The position numbers and the translations under genes were made by a program. Shown in pieces: positions 43,444 to 51,686 of a stretch of DNA of 64,000 nucleotides. Origin of the DNA: CBDBCU01 sp965242615 (lineage in GTDB: Bacteria > Chloroflexota > Dehalococcoidia > Lucifugimonadales > UBA3495); assembly GCA_965242615.1 (NCBI GenBank), contig CBDESR010000005.1:186001-250000 (forward strand), given 5' to 3'. The notes beneath the pieces are model-generated. The model was not told where the DNA came from. It ran no database searches and saw only the letters and a program-made list of their open reading frames with translations. Position 1 is the first letter of the stretch, and each line of letters begins with the position of its first letter.

Positions 43444-44015
43444 ACATCCTCTTTCGGAAACCCGTAAAGGTAGTGTTTGTAGTTGGCCGCAAAGTCTGCC
43501 GGCGGTTCTACGTCATCTTTCCCTACCGGATACTTCTCCCGAATCTCCGCCAACACTTCCGCCAAGTTCACCCCGCTAACAGACTCCCGGGCTTGCCCCG
43601 CGGCTTCGGCAACTACCTCTTGCTCGGCAATGCTATCCCCCATTCCCTCATTCTCAGGCGCGCCGTAGGGGTAATGCGACAGATTCGCCGCCAAGTCGGG
43701 CTGGGGCTTGCGCGTCCGGCGAGAAATGTTCTGGCGTGCCTTCATTCCGGGAGTTTTCCCGGGATGAACTATCCCGCACTTTTTTACCCGCCGGATACTG
43801 ATCAGATCACCGTCTGCGTTAAACCTACCCCGGCCGATGATAGCCAAGCGGCGGTTCAAGGTATTAGTCAGAATCGATTCCTGCTTGGGCTTAAAGCGGC
43901 CGGAAACTACCCGCCCATCCGCCAGCCGCAGCCGGAAAACGCCGCCGCCGTCATCCCGCAATTCTACCGCCCGCACTTCGCCCACTACCTTAACTTCGGC
44001 TACCCGGGTTTCCAT
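43440..44015 (-). CDS. partner of PIN toxin with repeated HYxYG motif
   Basis: A 191-residue protein. Residues 1-75 form a beta-rich part (VELRDDGGGVFRLRLADG). The rest contains two copies of a short motif: LAANLSHYPYGAPE near 108-121 and FAANYKHYLYGFPKED near 174-189. The motif (D-x-A-x-N-x-x-HYxYG) is familiar from small proteins next to PIN genes in cyanobacteria and Chloroflexota. By its four-base overlap with the PIN gene it should be the antitoxin, but it is much longer than the usual 70-90 residues and carries both a folded N-terminal domain and the doubled motif. Confidence 0.65.
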   Translation of the reverse strand: METRVAEVKVVGEVRAVELRDDGGGVFRLRLADGRVVSGRFKPKQESILTNTLNRRLAIIGRGRFNADGDLISIRRVKKCGIVHPGKTPGMKARQNISRRTRKPQPDLAANLSHYPYGAPENEGMGDSIAEQEVVAEAAGQARESVSGVNLAEVLAEIREKYPVGKDDVEPPADFAANYKHYLYGFPKEDV

Positions 44016-44063
44016 AGCGTTGCCCTCCTGATGCGCCGCCGCGGCCGGGCGGCGGCGTACGGA

Positions 44064-45227
44064 CTAACCCCCGCTGCGGCTTTTCATCAGGGGCATTACC
44101 CCCTCGGCAAACCGCGTCAACTGCTCCTTGAACACCGCCGCCGGCATTCCCATCACCGCGCCCAAATTCACCCGCTCCACGCCCGGGTACTTATCCTCCA
44201 CCCGCATGAGATGCTCCGCCACCTGCTCCGCCGAACCGCAGAGCCACGCCTTGCTGGCCGCCGCCTCCGCCAAAGTCGGCAAAACCACCTCCGCCGTCCG
44301 TCCCGGCCGGGCTACCGTGTCAATCTGCTCCTGACTCAACCGCATCAAGCCCAGCGGCGCGGCAAACTTCATCGCCTCCTCAAAATAGGGGCGGGCCTGC
44401 TCAATGGCCTGTTCCTCGGTGTCAGCGATAAAGAACCGATAGCCCAAAGCCACATCCTCGCCCAAGGCCAATTCCCGCCCGTGGGCCGCCGCTGCCTGCT
44501 GATACAACGCCAACCGCTCCTCCAACGCCGGCTCCGGCGTGTTGGCAATCAACGCCTTAATCCCCATCCGCCCCATAAAGTCAATGCCCTTGGGATTGCC
44601 GCTGACCAACGGCTGCCAGATTTCGACCGGCTGGCGCAGCGGCCGCGGCACCAGGCTTAACCGCTCCAGCTGATAGCCCCGATACGGCACATCGGCCGGA
44701 AACTGGTAGTGCTTGCCCTGATGGGAAAAAGATTCCTCGGTAAAGGCTTTGACCAGCACCTCGACTTGTTCCTCGAACAGTTCCCGGTTGGCGTCGCCGT
44801 CCAGCATCGGCGCGGCAAAGGTTTCCACTTCCCGGGTATGGTAGCCCCGGCCCACGCCGAAAATCACCCGCCCGCCAGTCAGAATGTCCGCCATCGCGTA
44901 ATCCTCGGCCAGCCGCAGCGGATGCCACATTGGGGTAATGTTGAACCCGCAGCCATACTTCAGCCGCTCCGTGTGGGACGCCAGGTACAGGCTCAGCATC
45001 AGCAGGTTGGGGATGCACTCATACCCCTCGGTCTGGAAATGGTGTTCCGCCATCCAGAACTCATCGTAGCCCAGGCTCTCCAGATGGCGGGAAAAGTCCA
45101 AAGCCCAGTCAAAAGCCTGAGCCAAGGTTTCGTTGGGATAGTTGCGGTCGTTGGCCGGGGTGCCGTCAAAACCCAAGTGGTCGTCCACGATATGCCCGGC
45201 GTAGGAGGCGCTGAAACTGGTGAACAT
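44064..45227 (-). CDS. LLM-class flavin-dependent oxidoreductase
   Basis: A 387-residue luciferase-like monooxygenase with a TIM-barrel core. Typical segments are WMAEHHFQTEGYE near 57, FGVGRGYHTREVETF near 125, and PVEIWQPLVSGNPKG near 200. Such enzymes use reduced flavin from a separate reductase to oxidise organic sulfur compounds, alkanes or similar substrates. They are expanded in SAR202-type Chloroflexota. There is no reductase or other catabolic gene next to it here. Confidence 0.92.
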   Translation of the reverse strand: MFTSFSASYAGHIVDDHLGFDGTPANDRNYPNETLAQAFDWALDFSRHLESLGYDEFWMAEHHFQTEGYECIPNLLMLSLYLASHTERLKYGCGFNITPMWHPLRLAEDYAMADILTGGRVIFGVGRGYHTREVETFAAPMLDGDANRELFEEQVEVLVKAFTEESFSHQGKHYQFPADVPYRGYQLERLSLVPRPLRQPVEIWQPLVSGNPKGIDFMGRMGIKALIANTPEPALEERLALYQQAAAAHGRELALGEDVALGYRFFIADTEEQAIEQARPYFEEAMKFAAPLGLMRLSQEQIDTVARPGRTAEVVLPTLAEAAASKAWLCGSAEQVAEHLMRVEDKYPGVERVNLGAVMGMPAAVFKEQLTRFAEGVMPLMKSRSGG

Positions 45228-45321
45228 TGCAAATCCTCAGTTAAGATGTGCGGGTTAAGGGTATCATCCGGGGGCAATTATAAAGGCTGCCCCTGAAATC
45301 GGCAATGTTTTTTTGCCGGCG

Positions 45322-46842
45322 TCACCGGGCCAGCCCACCAAACCAGGAATCCACGCAATCCGGCGTCCGCCCCGTTTCCCGCAGTTGCCGCATCGCTTCC
45401 GACACCGCCGCGTCAGTAATGGCCGCCAACACCCGGGGCGCCGGCGTCAATGCCCGGTTCAAGTCATTTGGCTCGAACTTGTCCAGGGCATCGCCATATT
45501 TCCGCATGGACAGGGATACCAACTCCCGGCCCGGACGGGAATGAAAATAGAGAAACAGCCGGTCAATGTAATCCTCTCCCGACCGGTGCGGCTGGAATCC
45601 GTGATAGCAAGTCAGGTTCACGGCGTCCGAGGTGTTCCGGACAATCTTATACCCGCCCCGGGAAAATACGCCCAAGAGCAACGGAGCCGGCCGGCGAGTT
45701 TCGTTTTTGTACCAAGGTTGGCGGTTACGGGTAATGTAGCCCTGATGAAAGCCCTGCCGTTCCCCGGATTGAATGTAACGCTCTGCCGCCGCCGAAAGGC
45801 TGCCGTTGACATTAAACAGCAGCATCCGCGCGTCCGACCTCACTAGATTGGCGTAATCTGCCGCCGTGAAAAATGGCTTTTGAATCTGTACGCTTTTGGT
45901 GATGGCTGGCACTACTTCCCCGGCGTCCAGACCCAGAGCTTGGGCTTCCGAGGGGCGCAGGGCAAAGAACCGGTTGGCCCCGGTGGCAATCCCCCGGCTG
46001 AAATGCCCATAATACTCTACCGGAACGGTATTGGCATAATCCGGCGTCAACCGGGCGGCGTCAAAGTAAGGCAGCCACTTCTCCCGCGCCGCCAGTTGTG
46101 TATAGGGAACCTCGGCAACCGGCGCCCGTTCCAGCAGGCAATCCAAGTCTTGAATCGACGCCGCCGTATAGAACTTGACCCCGGAGAATTGGGCGGACTT
46201 ATCGTAAAGAATGATGCCCAAGGAAGTAATGGCGTCGGGTATTACTTCCCTTTCGCAGTCCAGCCGAATCAAGGCAGCCAGATGACACTCCTCCGTCAAC
46301 TGCTCCTTAACTACCGTTCCATACCCGGTATTCAGAAACTCCAGCGGCATAATATAGGCCAGCCGCCCGCCGGTATCCAACTCCGACAAGGACTTGAGCA
46401 GAAAAGCCGACGCCGTGTTAATGTAGCCAAGCAACTTGAGATTCAACCGCCGTGCAAACTGCTCAAAAACTTGGGGGCGGTTCGGAAACCGTTGGAAGCG
46501 CATATAAGGCGGGTTGCAAACAATGCCGCCATACTGCCGGCCCCAAGCCAGCAAGTAATCCTCCCGCCGCACTGTCGCCGGCCCGCCGAGATTTGCCGCC
46601 GCCCAATAATCCAGAATCCGCCCGTCCGCCTCGCTGCCGGCAAAGGCAATCACCGAATCCGCCGGCAAAACTTCCCGAAACACCCCCAACCCAAAAGCCG
46701 GGTCATACATATCGCCCTTACCGGACGCCGCAACCCACTGCGCCATAAACCGGGCCACTTGGGGGTGAGTAAAAAACTGCCCCCAAGCCTTGCGGTGGTC
46801 GCTGCCCACAGTTTCCAGATACCCGGATTCAAGAGATAGCAT
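45322..46842 (-). CDS. N6-adenine DNA methyltransferase (Eco57I-like)
   Basis: A 506-residue DNA methylase. SAM-binding motif I is DPAFGLG (47-53) and the catalytic motif IV is NPPY (110-113), followed by motif V-VIII-like segments and a C-terminal part that probably recognises the target (GHFSRGIATGANRFFAL near 265). No nuclease motif is fused, so it is an M-type enzyme. It follows the DUF262 nuclease gene with eight bases between stop and this ATG; a GTG at 46866 would overlap. Together they look like a restriction-modification-like pair. Confidence 0.85.
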   Translation of the reverse strand: MLSLESGYLETVGSDHRKAWGQFFTHPQVARFMAQWVAASGKGDMYDPAFGLGVFREVLPADSVIAFAGSEADGRILDYWAAANLGGPATVRREDYLLAWGRQYGGIVCNPPYMRFQRFPNRPQVFEQFARRLNLKLLGYINTASAFLLKSLSELDTGGRLAYIMPLEFLNTGYGTVVKEQLTEECHLAALIRLDCEREVIPDAITSLGIILYDKSAQFSGVKFYTAASIQDLDCLLERAPVAEVPYTQLAAREKWLPYFDAARLTPDYANTVPVEYYGHFSRGIATGANRFFALRPSEAQALGLDAGEVVPAITKSVQIQKPFFTAADYANLVRSDARMLLFNVNGSLSAAAERYIQSGERQGFHQGYITRNRQPWYKNETRRPAPLLLGVFSRGGYKIVRNTSDAVNLTCYHGFQPHRSGEDYIDRLFLYFHSRPGRELVSLSMRKYGDALDKFEPNDLNRALTPAPRVLAAITDAAVSEAMRQLRETGRTPDCVDSWFGGLAR

Positions 46843-46850
46843 TGGCAACT

Positions 46851-48545
46851 TTAGCCCAACCGCCACTCCTTCTTGAGAGCGTCAATCAGTTCTTTTTGGC
46901 GGCGTTCCAGCACCGCTGGCGTCCAATCGGATTCCTGCATAACCCCGTTGGTCAGGGCAAAAGGCGTGGGCATTCTCTGGAAATACTCCACCTTCTTCCT
47001 GGCAAACTCAAAGTTTGACGCCTGCCCGTTCTTCTTACAGGACAACAGGACAAGGTTCGCCAAGCGGTGCTTCCAATGGTCCCGCTCGTCCTCCGAGAAC
47101 AATTGCAACCATTCCGAATTGGAGGACGGCTGTTGCGGCAACACGTGTTCCATGCTGATTACCGGGCGGTCGTACTTGGCACCTTCTCCCGCCAACAAGC
47201 TATCCATCCGCAGTAGGAGCGGCATCGGAATGCGAGGCTGATTGTAAATCCCCCCGTTCAGCCTTTGCAGGATGTCCGTTTTCTCATCCGACGTGAGCTG
47301 CAAGGGACCGTCTTGGTCGAAAATGTCGCCGCCTTCTTCAATGCGACGCAACACTTGGGCATAACGGACTATCCGCCCGTTGATATTCACCCGCCGGATG
47401 AACATACCGTAGGCCAGACGCTCCAAAAGACCGGTGAATGCCAAGATCTTATCGCCGTTCCCCCGGTTACGATGGAAATAGGCCATTGCCGGAGGAATCC
47501 AGTCGGCGTTGTCAATGCGCTTCAGGTAGCCCAAAAGGTCGTTGACCCTGCCAGGCACTTCGGTACTCTCGCATTGGGCTTTAGAAATGTCTTCGTACAC
47601 TTCGGAGTACGGCACTAGGACGTCGTCGATGAAACTTTTGGCTCCTTCCGGGGTCAAAGAGTCCAGATTCAGGACGTACCGCCGGAACTCTCTGGTCAGG
47701 GTTTCCTGCTGTTTTTCCTTCCGATAAATCGTCCGGATGTGGGCAAATAAAGCCCTGAAATCGTCGCGGTTTTCCGCCTCGAGTTCCACCCACTTATCAT
47801 CGTAATCGCGCTGAGATTTCTCGGGAATTTTGGCAATTACGTCCGCTTTGAGAATATCCGTAGGGGACAGGCTAAGGCCACGGTCGTTTAGCACCAGGAA
47901 AATCCGATGCGCCGATTCCTCGTCAGAGGTCGAAACCACAACTAGGTAGCAGTTTCTGTTTATGTACTGGACGAGGCGGCGGCGCTCTTCGGCATCCTGT
48001 TGTTGGAGCCGACGGCGCAGGTATTGGACATTGGCAAATATCTGCGCTTGACTGTCCTCAAGGCCGCCACGACCACGCCTCAGGAAATCGTCGATACTGC
48101 CCGGCTTCTGGACATTATCCTGAAAAAACTTTCGGTCCCGCGGCCGCAAGTTTAGACGAAAATGCTCCGGCGTCCCGGACACCACATCCTCCGGCGTATA
48201 GACGCGCTGGCTCAGCCCCTCGGTCAATTGGGTATCGCCAACAGTAGCGGCGATGTCGCGCAACACACAGAAAAGCATGGTCAGGGTAGTCAAACGCTGC
48301 TGCCCGTCGACAACCGCGCTCTGCGGATTGTGCGCCTGCTTGACAAGGACGATACTCCCCAGAAAATAAGGCGCAGGTTCTTTGGGGTCAGAACGCTCCA
48401 TTGCGCTGATCAAGTCGTCCAGCAGAGTCTCTACGTGCTGAACTTCCCAAGAGTAGGGACGCTGGTACAGGGGGATGTCGAAGGCGTATTCGCCACGGAA
48501 CACCGAGTCCAGCGTTACCTCGCCGGCTTTAATTTCCACGGGCAT
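46851..48545 (-). CDS. GmrSD-like DUF262/DUF1524 nuclease
   Basis: A 564-residue protein fusing a DUF262 (ParB/Srx-like NTPase) N-terminus and a DUF1524 His-Me finger nuclease C-terminus, as in the type IV restriction enzyme GmrSD. DUF262 signatures are PLYQRPYSWE (26-35) and VDGQQRLTT (79-87). The nuclease core is SMEHVLPQQP near 466, HRLANLVLLSC near 495 and NFEFARKK near 512. GmrSD cuts glucosylated hydroxymethylcytosine DNA; here the adjacent methylase suggests a different, modification-sensitive use. The ATG is placed after AGGAGGGG. Confidence 0.88.
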   Translation of the reverse strand: MPVEIKAGEVTLDSVFRGEYAFDIPLYQRPYSWEVQHVETLLDDLISAMERSDPKEPAPYFLGSIVLVKQAHNPQSAVVDGQQRLTTLTMLFCVLRDIAATVGDTQLTEGLSQRVYTPEDVVSGTPEHFRLNLRPRDRKFFQDNVQKPGSIDDFLRRGRGGLEDSQAQIFANVQYLRRRLQQQDAEERRRLVQYINRNCYLVVVSTSDEESAHRIFLVLNDRGLSLSPTDILKADVIAKIPEKSQRDYDDKWVELEAENRDDFRALFAHIRTIYRKEKQQETLTREFRRYVLNLDSLTPEGAKSFIDDVLVPYSEVYEDISKAQCESTEVPGRVNDLLGYLKRIDNADWIPPAMAYFHRNRGNGDKILAFTGLLERLAYGMFIRRVNINGRIVRYAQVLRRIEEGGDIFDQDGPLQLTSDEKTDILQRLNGGIYNQPRIPMPLLLRMDSLLAGEGAKYDRPVISMEHVLPQQPSSNSEWLQLFSEDERDHWKHRLANLVLLSCKKNGQASNFEFARKKVEYFQRMPTPFALTNGVMQESDWTPAVLERRQKELIDALKKEWRLG

Positions 48546-48656
48546 AAAGCCCCTCCTATCCTCGCTTGAAAAGTTGCCCCAATAATAGGCAAAACCGGCA
48601 ACGGTGTCAATCACCGTCATAGATAGAAATACTGCTTGCCCGGGGATGTGTTCACC

Positions 48657-49010
48657 TCAGCAAGCCGCCACTTCCCCCTCCGCCAACTCATCAGTTTCGG
48701 CATAGCCCTCCCAATTCAAGGGCTGGATCCCGTCCAGCACTGCCGCCGCCGACCGTTGAGCGTGGTACAGATCCCACACCATTTGCAGGTTCAGCCAGAA
48801 ATGCGGCGTAGTTCCGAAATACTTGGCCAAGCGGTAGGCGACGCCGGCCGTTACCCCGGCCGCTCCGCCGACAATTCCCTCAACTTGTTGCGCCGGGAGA
48901 CTGATGGCCTCCGCCAACTGCGGCAAGGATATTCCCCAAGGCTCCAAAAACTCCTCGCGCAGAATCACTCCCGGATGAGTCGGCTCCCGGTGGGTAGGAA
49001 CTCTCAACAT
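48657..49010 (-). CDS. higA: HigA-type antitoxin
   Basis: A 117-residue XRE/HTH antitoxin. THPGVILREEFLEPWGISLPQLAEAI starts as in HigA (short motif HPGVILREEF), with the HTH at about 28-75 and FWLNLQMVWDLYHA after it, the usual HigA ending. It blocks HigB and represses the operon. It lies 33 bases after the toxin and 111 bases ahead of the DUF262 gene on the same strand, so it may also influence that gene. Confidence 0.93.
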   Translation of the reverse strand: MLRVPTHREPTHPGVILREEFLEPWGISLPQLAEAISLPAQQVEGIVGGAAGVTAGVAYRLAKYFGTTPHFWLNLQMVWDLYHAQRSAAAVLDGIQPLNWEGYAETDELAEGEVAAC

Positions 49011-49043
49011 AACGCACTCCTTTAAGTGCCGGTTGGTTAACCG

Positions 49044-49343
49044 TCAGCCGCGATGATAGTCGGTGATTTCCACTGCGGCGGCCAAACCGGGTTGCCAGAC
49101 AAAGCAAATGCGATACTGGTCGTTAATGCGGATGCCGTATTGGCCGAGCCGGTCGCCCCGCAGCCTCTGCAAGCGGTTGCCCCGGACTTGCCGCAAATCA
49201 TCCAATTGCCCGGCCGCTTGCAGCTCTTGCAGTTTTCGCGACGCCAGGGAATGAATCTCCCGGGGACAAATACGCCGGGCAACGCCGCTGTTGACGCCGT
49301 TGAAAATATCCTCCGTCCCTTGGTTGGCAAAGTCGGTAATCAC
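49044..49343 (-). CDS. higB: HigB-type toxin
   Basis: A 99-residue RelE-fold mRNA interferase. It opens ITDFANQGTEDIFNG and carries LRQVRGNRLQRLRGD and YGIRINDQYRICFVW, the typical HigB core strand and basic residues, ending VEITDYHRG. The GTG start is directly preceded by an inverted repeat, CCCCA and TGGGG half-sites at 49344-49362, with TAATAT inside, a plausible operator and promoter for HigA. Confidence 0.93.
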   Translation of the reverse strand: MITDFANQGTEDIFNGVNSGVARRICPREIHSLASRKLQELQAAGQLDDLRQVRGNRLQRLRGDRLGQYGIRINDQYRICFVWQPGLAAAVEITDYHRG

Positions 49344-49362
49344 CCCAACATATTAGTGGGGA
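49344..49362 (-). promoter_or_regulatory. inverted repeat at the higBA start, possible operator
   Basis: Half-sites of five bases flank an AT-rich centre containing TAATAT on the minus strand. It abuts the higB start codon. Autoregulation by HigA through such a site is usual for this family. Confidence 0.45.
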
Positions 49363-49561
49363 CAGTAGGGAGAATCAACCGGTATACGCTATTGCCCCGG
49401 TCTCCACATCACACCCCAAAAACTCCGCCGCCCGGTAACCCCCAAAATTCTCCCCCTGCCGCCATCGACCGCGCCGAATCTTAAACTCCCCGCCGCCGCT
49501 GTCCCCCCAGCTCCACCGTAATAAGCGTCAACTTCATCCCCATCAGCATCGCCGCTACCTT

Positions 49562-49649
49562 GTTCCCGGTTCCATCGCGCCTCGTTCCCAGTTCCATCGC
49601 GCCTTGTTTCCGGTTCCACCGCAGCTCGTTTCCGGTTCCATCGCGCCTC
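49562..49649. repeat. 22-bp tandem repeat, four copies
   Basis: Four head-to-tail units of GTTCCCGGTTCCATCGCGCC-type sequence (22 bases each) with few differences. The period is not a multiple of three, so it is not a coding repeat. There are no spacers, so it is not a CRISPR array. It lies between higB and argS in otherwise gene-free sequence. Confidence 0.85.
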
Positions 49650-49819
49650 GTAATATACCACGCCCCCATCCACCGCTCCCAACTTCTGCTCCGCCTTTGG
49701 AAATCTGGCGCCGGCCGCCAAAAGCAAACGGAACCCGCCCGCCGGTATTATTTTCCCGCCGGCCAATTTGTGCTACTATAAGTCTTTACTCCAATCCCAC
49801 TATTGAAAGGGCTGCGGGC

Positions 49820-51499
49820 ATGGCTACGGCGTTGATTCGGGACACAATTCAGGAACTGGTAGCGGCGGCGCTAACCCGCGCCCAACAGGAAAAGGTTTTC
49901 CAGTTGGAAACGATGCCGGACATCCTGATGGAACGGCCGGCTAACCCGGCTAACGGCGATTTTGCCACCAGCCTGCCGTTGCGCCTGGCCCGGGCCACCC
50001 GCATCAACCCCTTGAAACTGGCCGAAACCCTGGTGGAATACATTGCCGCTGCCCCGGAAGTGGAGCGGGTAGCCGCCGCCCCGCCGGGCTTTATCAACTT
50101 CTACCTTAACGACAGCTGGATCCAGCAGCAGGTCGAGACGGTACGGCAAGCCGCCGCTGACTACGGCACGGTGGACGCCGGCCAAGGCCGCCGGGTGATG
50201 GTCGAGTTCGTCAGCGTCAACCCCACCGGCCCGGTTCATGTCGGCCATACTAGGGGCGCAGTCCTGGGCAGCGCATTGGCTAATACCCTGGCCGCCGCCG
50301 GCTACGCCGTTACCCGGGAATACTATGTCAATGACGCCGGCACCCAGATGGATGCCTTTTACCGCTCCGTCTATGCCCGCTACCGGGAGGCTTTGGGGCA
50401 GGAGGCGGATTTTCCGACTAATGGCTATGCCGGGGAGTATATCGCCGACTTGGCCCAAGAAATCGCCGCCGCTGAAGGCCGCCGCTTTCTGGAAATGGCA
50501 GAAAGCCAAGCCGTCAAAGAAATCGGCGACATCAGCCGGGAAAAGATGGTTGCCCTGATCCGGGACGACCTGGCGCAGATTGGCGTAACCTTCGATAACT
50601 GGTTCAGTGAACGCTCCCTTTACGCCAACCGGGAGTATGACGCGGCCATGGACTTGCTGCGGGCTAACCACTACCTTTCCGAAAGGGAAAACGCTCTCTG
50701 GTTCAACTCTACCTTGTTGGGGGATGACAAGGACAATGTAGTGGTGCGCTCCAGCGGCGAGCCTACCTACTTTGCCGCCGACATTGCCTATCACTACAAC
50801 AAGTTCGTCGGGCGGGGCTTTGAGCAGGTTATTGACATCTGGGGCGCGGACCACCAAGGCCATGTGCCGCGGATGAAAGCGGCCGTCGCCGCTATGGGCT
50901 TGGCTCCGGAGCATTTGACGGTGCTGATTTCCCAGATGGTTACGCTGAAACGAGGTTCGGAAGTGGTGCGGGCCTCCAAGCGCACCGGCGATTTCATCAC
51001 CCTGCGGGAACTGGCTGACGAGGTGGGCGTTGATGCCTGCCGCTACTTTTTCCTGGCCCGCACGCCCGCGACCCAGATGGAGTTTGACCTGGAACTGGCG
51101 AAAAAGGAATCGTCGGAAAACCCGGTTTATTACATTCAGTACGCCCACGCCCGCAATGGCAGCATCCTGAACCTGGCGCGCGAGCGGGGTATTGACTGGA
51201 GCGGCGGCGCGGTGTCCCTGCTGACCGACCCCAACGAGCTGAACTTGATTCGGACGATGCTGCGGCTGCCGGAACTGGTGGACCAGATGGCGCGCAGTCT
51301 GGAACCGCATCACCTGCCGCACTACGCTATGGAACTGGCTACCGCCTTTCACTGGTTCTACGAAAACTGCCGGGTCATTTCGGCTAACGCCGAGGACAAT
51401 GCCCTTACTCTGGCCCGTCTGAAACTGGTGGAATCGGCGCAAATCGTTTTCCGGCGGGCGTTGGAGCTGATGGGAATGTCGGCGCCGGAACGGATGTAG
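49820..51499 (+). CDS. argS: arginyl-tRNA synthetase
   Basis: A 559-residue class I synthetase that charges tRNA-Arg. The N-terminal Add-1 domain is at about 1-95, the HIGH motif is HVGH near 137 in NPTGPVHVGHTRG, and the C-terminal DALR anticodon-binding domain ends MGMSAPERM. The KMSK-type signature is degenerate (VRASKRTG), as is common for ArgS. GAAAGGG lies eight bases before the ATG. Confidence 0.97.
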   Translation: MATALIRDTIQELVAAALTRAQQEKVFQLETMPDILMERPANPANGDFATSLPLRLARATRINPLKLAETLVEYIAAAPEVERVAAAPPGFINFYLNDSWIQQQVETVRQAAADYGTVDAGQGRRVMVEFVSVNPTGPVHVGHTRGAVLGSALANTLAAAGYAVTREYYVNDAGTQMDAFYRSVYARYREALGQEADFPTNGYAGEYIADLAQEIAAAEGRRFLEMAESQAVKEIGDISREKMVALIRDDLAQIGVTFDNWFSERSLYANREYDAAMDLLRANHYLSERENALWFNSTLLGDDKDNVVVRSSGEPTYFAADIAYHYNKFVGRGFEQVIDIWGADHQGHVPRMKAAVAAMGLAPEHLTVLISQMVTLKRGSEVVRASKRTGDFITLRELADEVGVDACRYFFLARTPATQMEFDLELAKKESSENPVYYIQYAHARNGSILNLARERGIDWSGGAVSLLTDPNELNLIRTMLRLPELVDQMARSLEPHHLPHYAMELATAFHWFYENCRVISANAEDNALTLARLKLVESAQIVFRRALELMGMSAPERM

Positions 51500-51601
51500 G
51501 GCTAACAATTCCCTCCCCCATTGACCGGTTGCGGTTGTTGCCGCCGGGTTGCGGCAAGGACGCCAATTATCCCATTATTATTAACCGTGATTAAAAATCC
51601 C

Positions 51602-51630
51602 TTGCATTATTGCCAAGGGCGGTATATCAT
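51602..51630 (+). promoter_or_regulatory. promoter of the ABC exporter operon
   Basis: TTGCAT and TATCAT separated by 17 bases, about 57 bases before the first gene. A short leader with no clear ribosome binding site follows. Confidence 0.55.
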
Positions 51631-51686
51631 AGCCCGCAACGGCTTGGATCCGGGTCTAATTCAGCCGCCTTTGGCGTATCGGTGCG

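Noticed and set aside
49562..49649. CRISPR array
   Set aside because: The units are directly joined with no spacers and no cas gene is present.
49389..49766. 125-codon minus-strand frame across the 22-bp repeats
   Set aside because: The repeat period is not a multiple of three, the composition is low-complexity, there is no ribosome binding site, and no family resemblance is seen.
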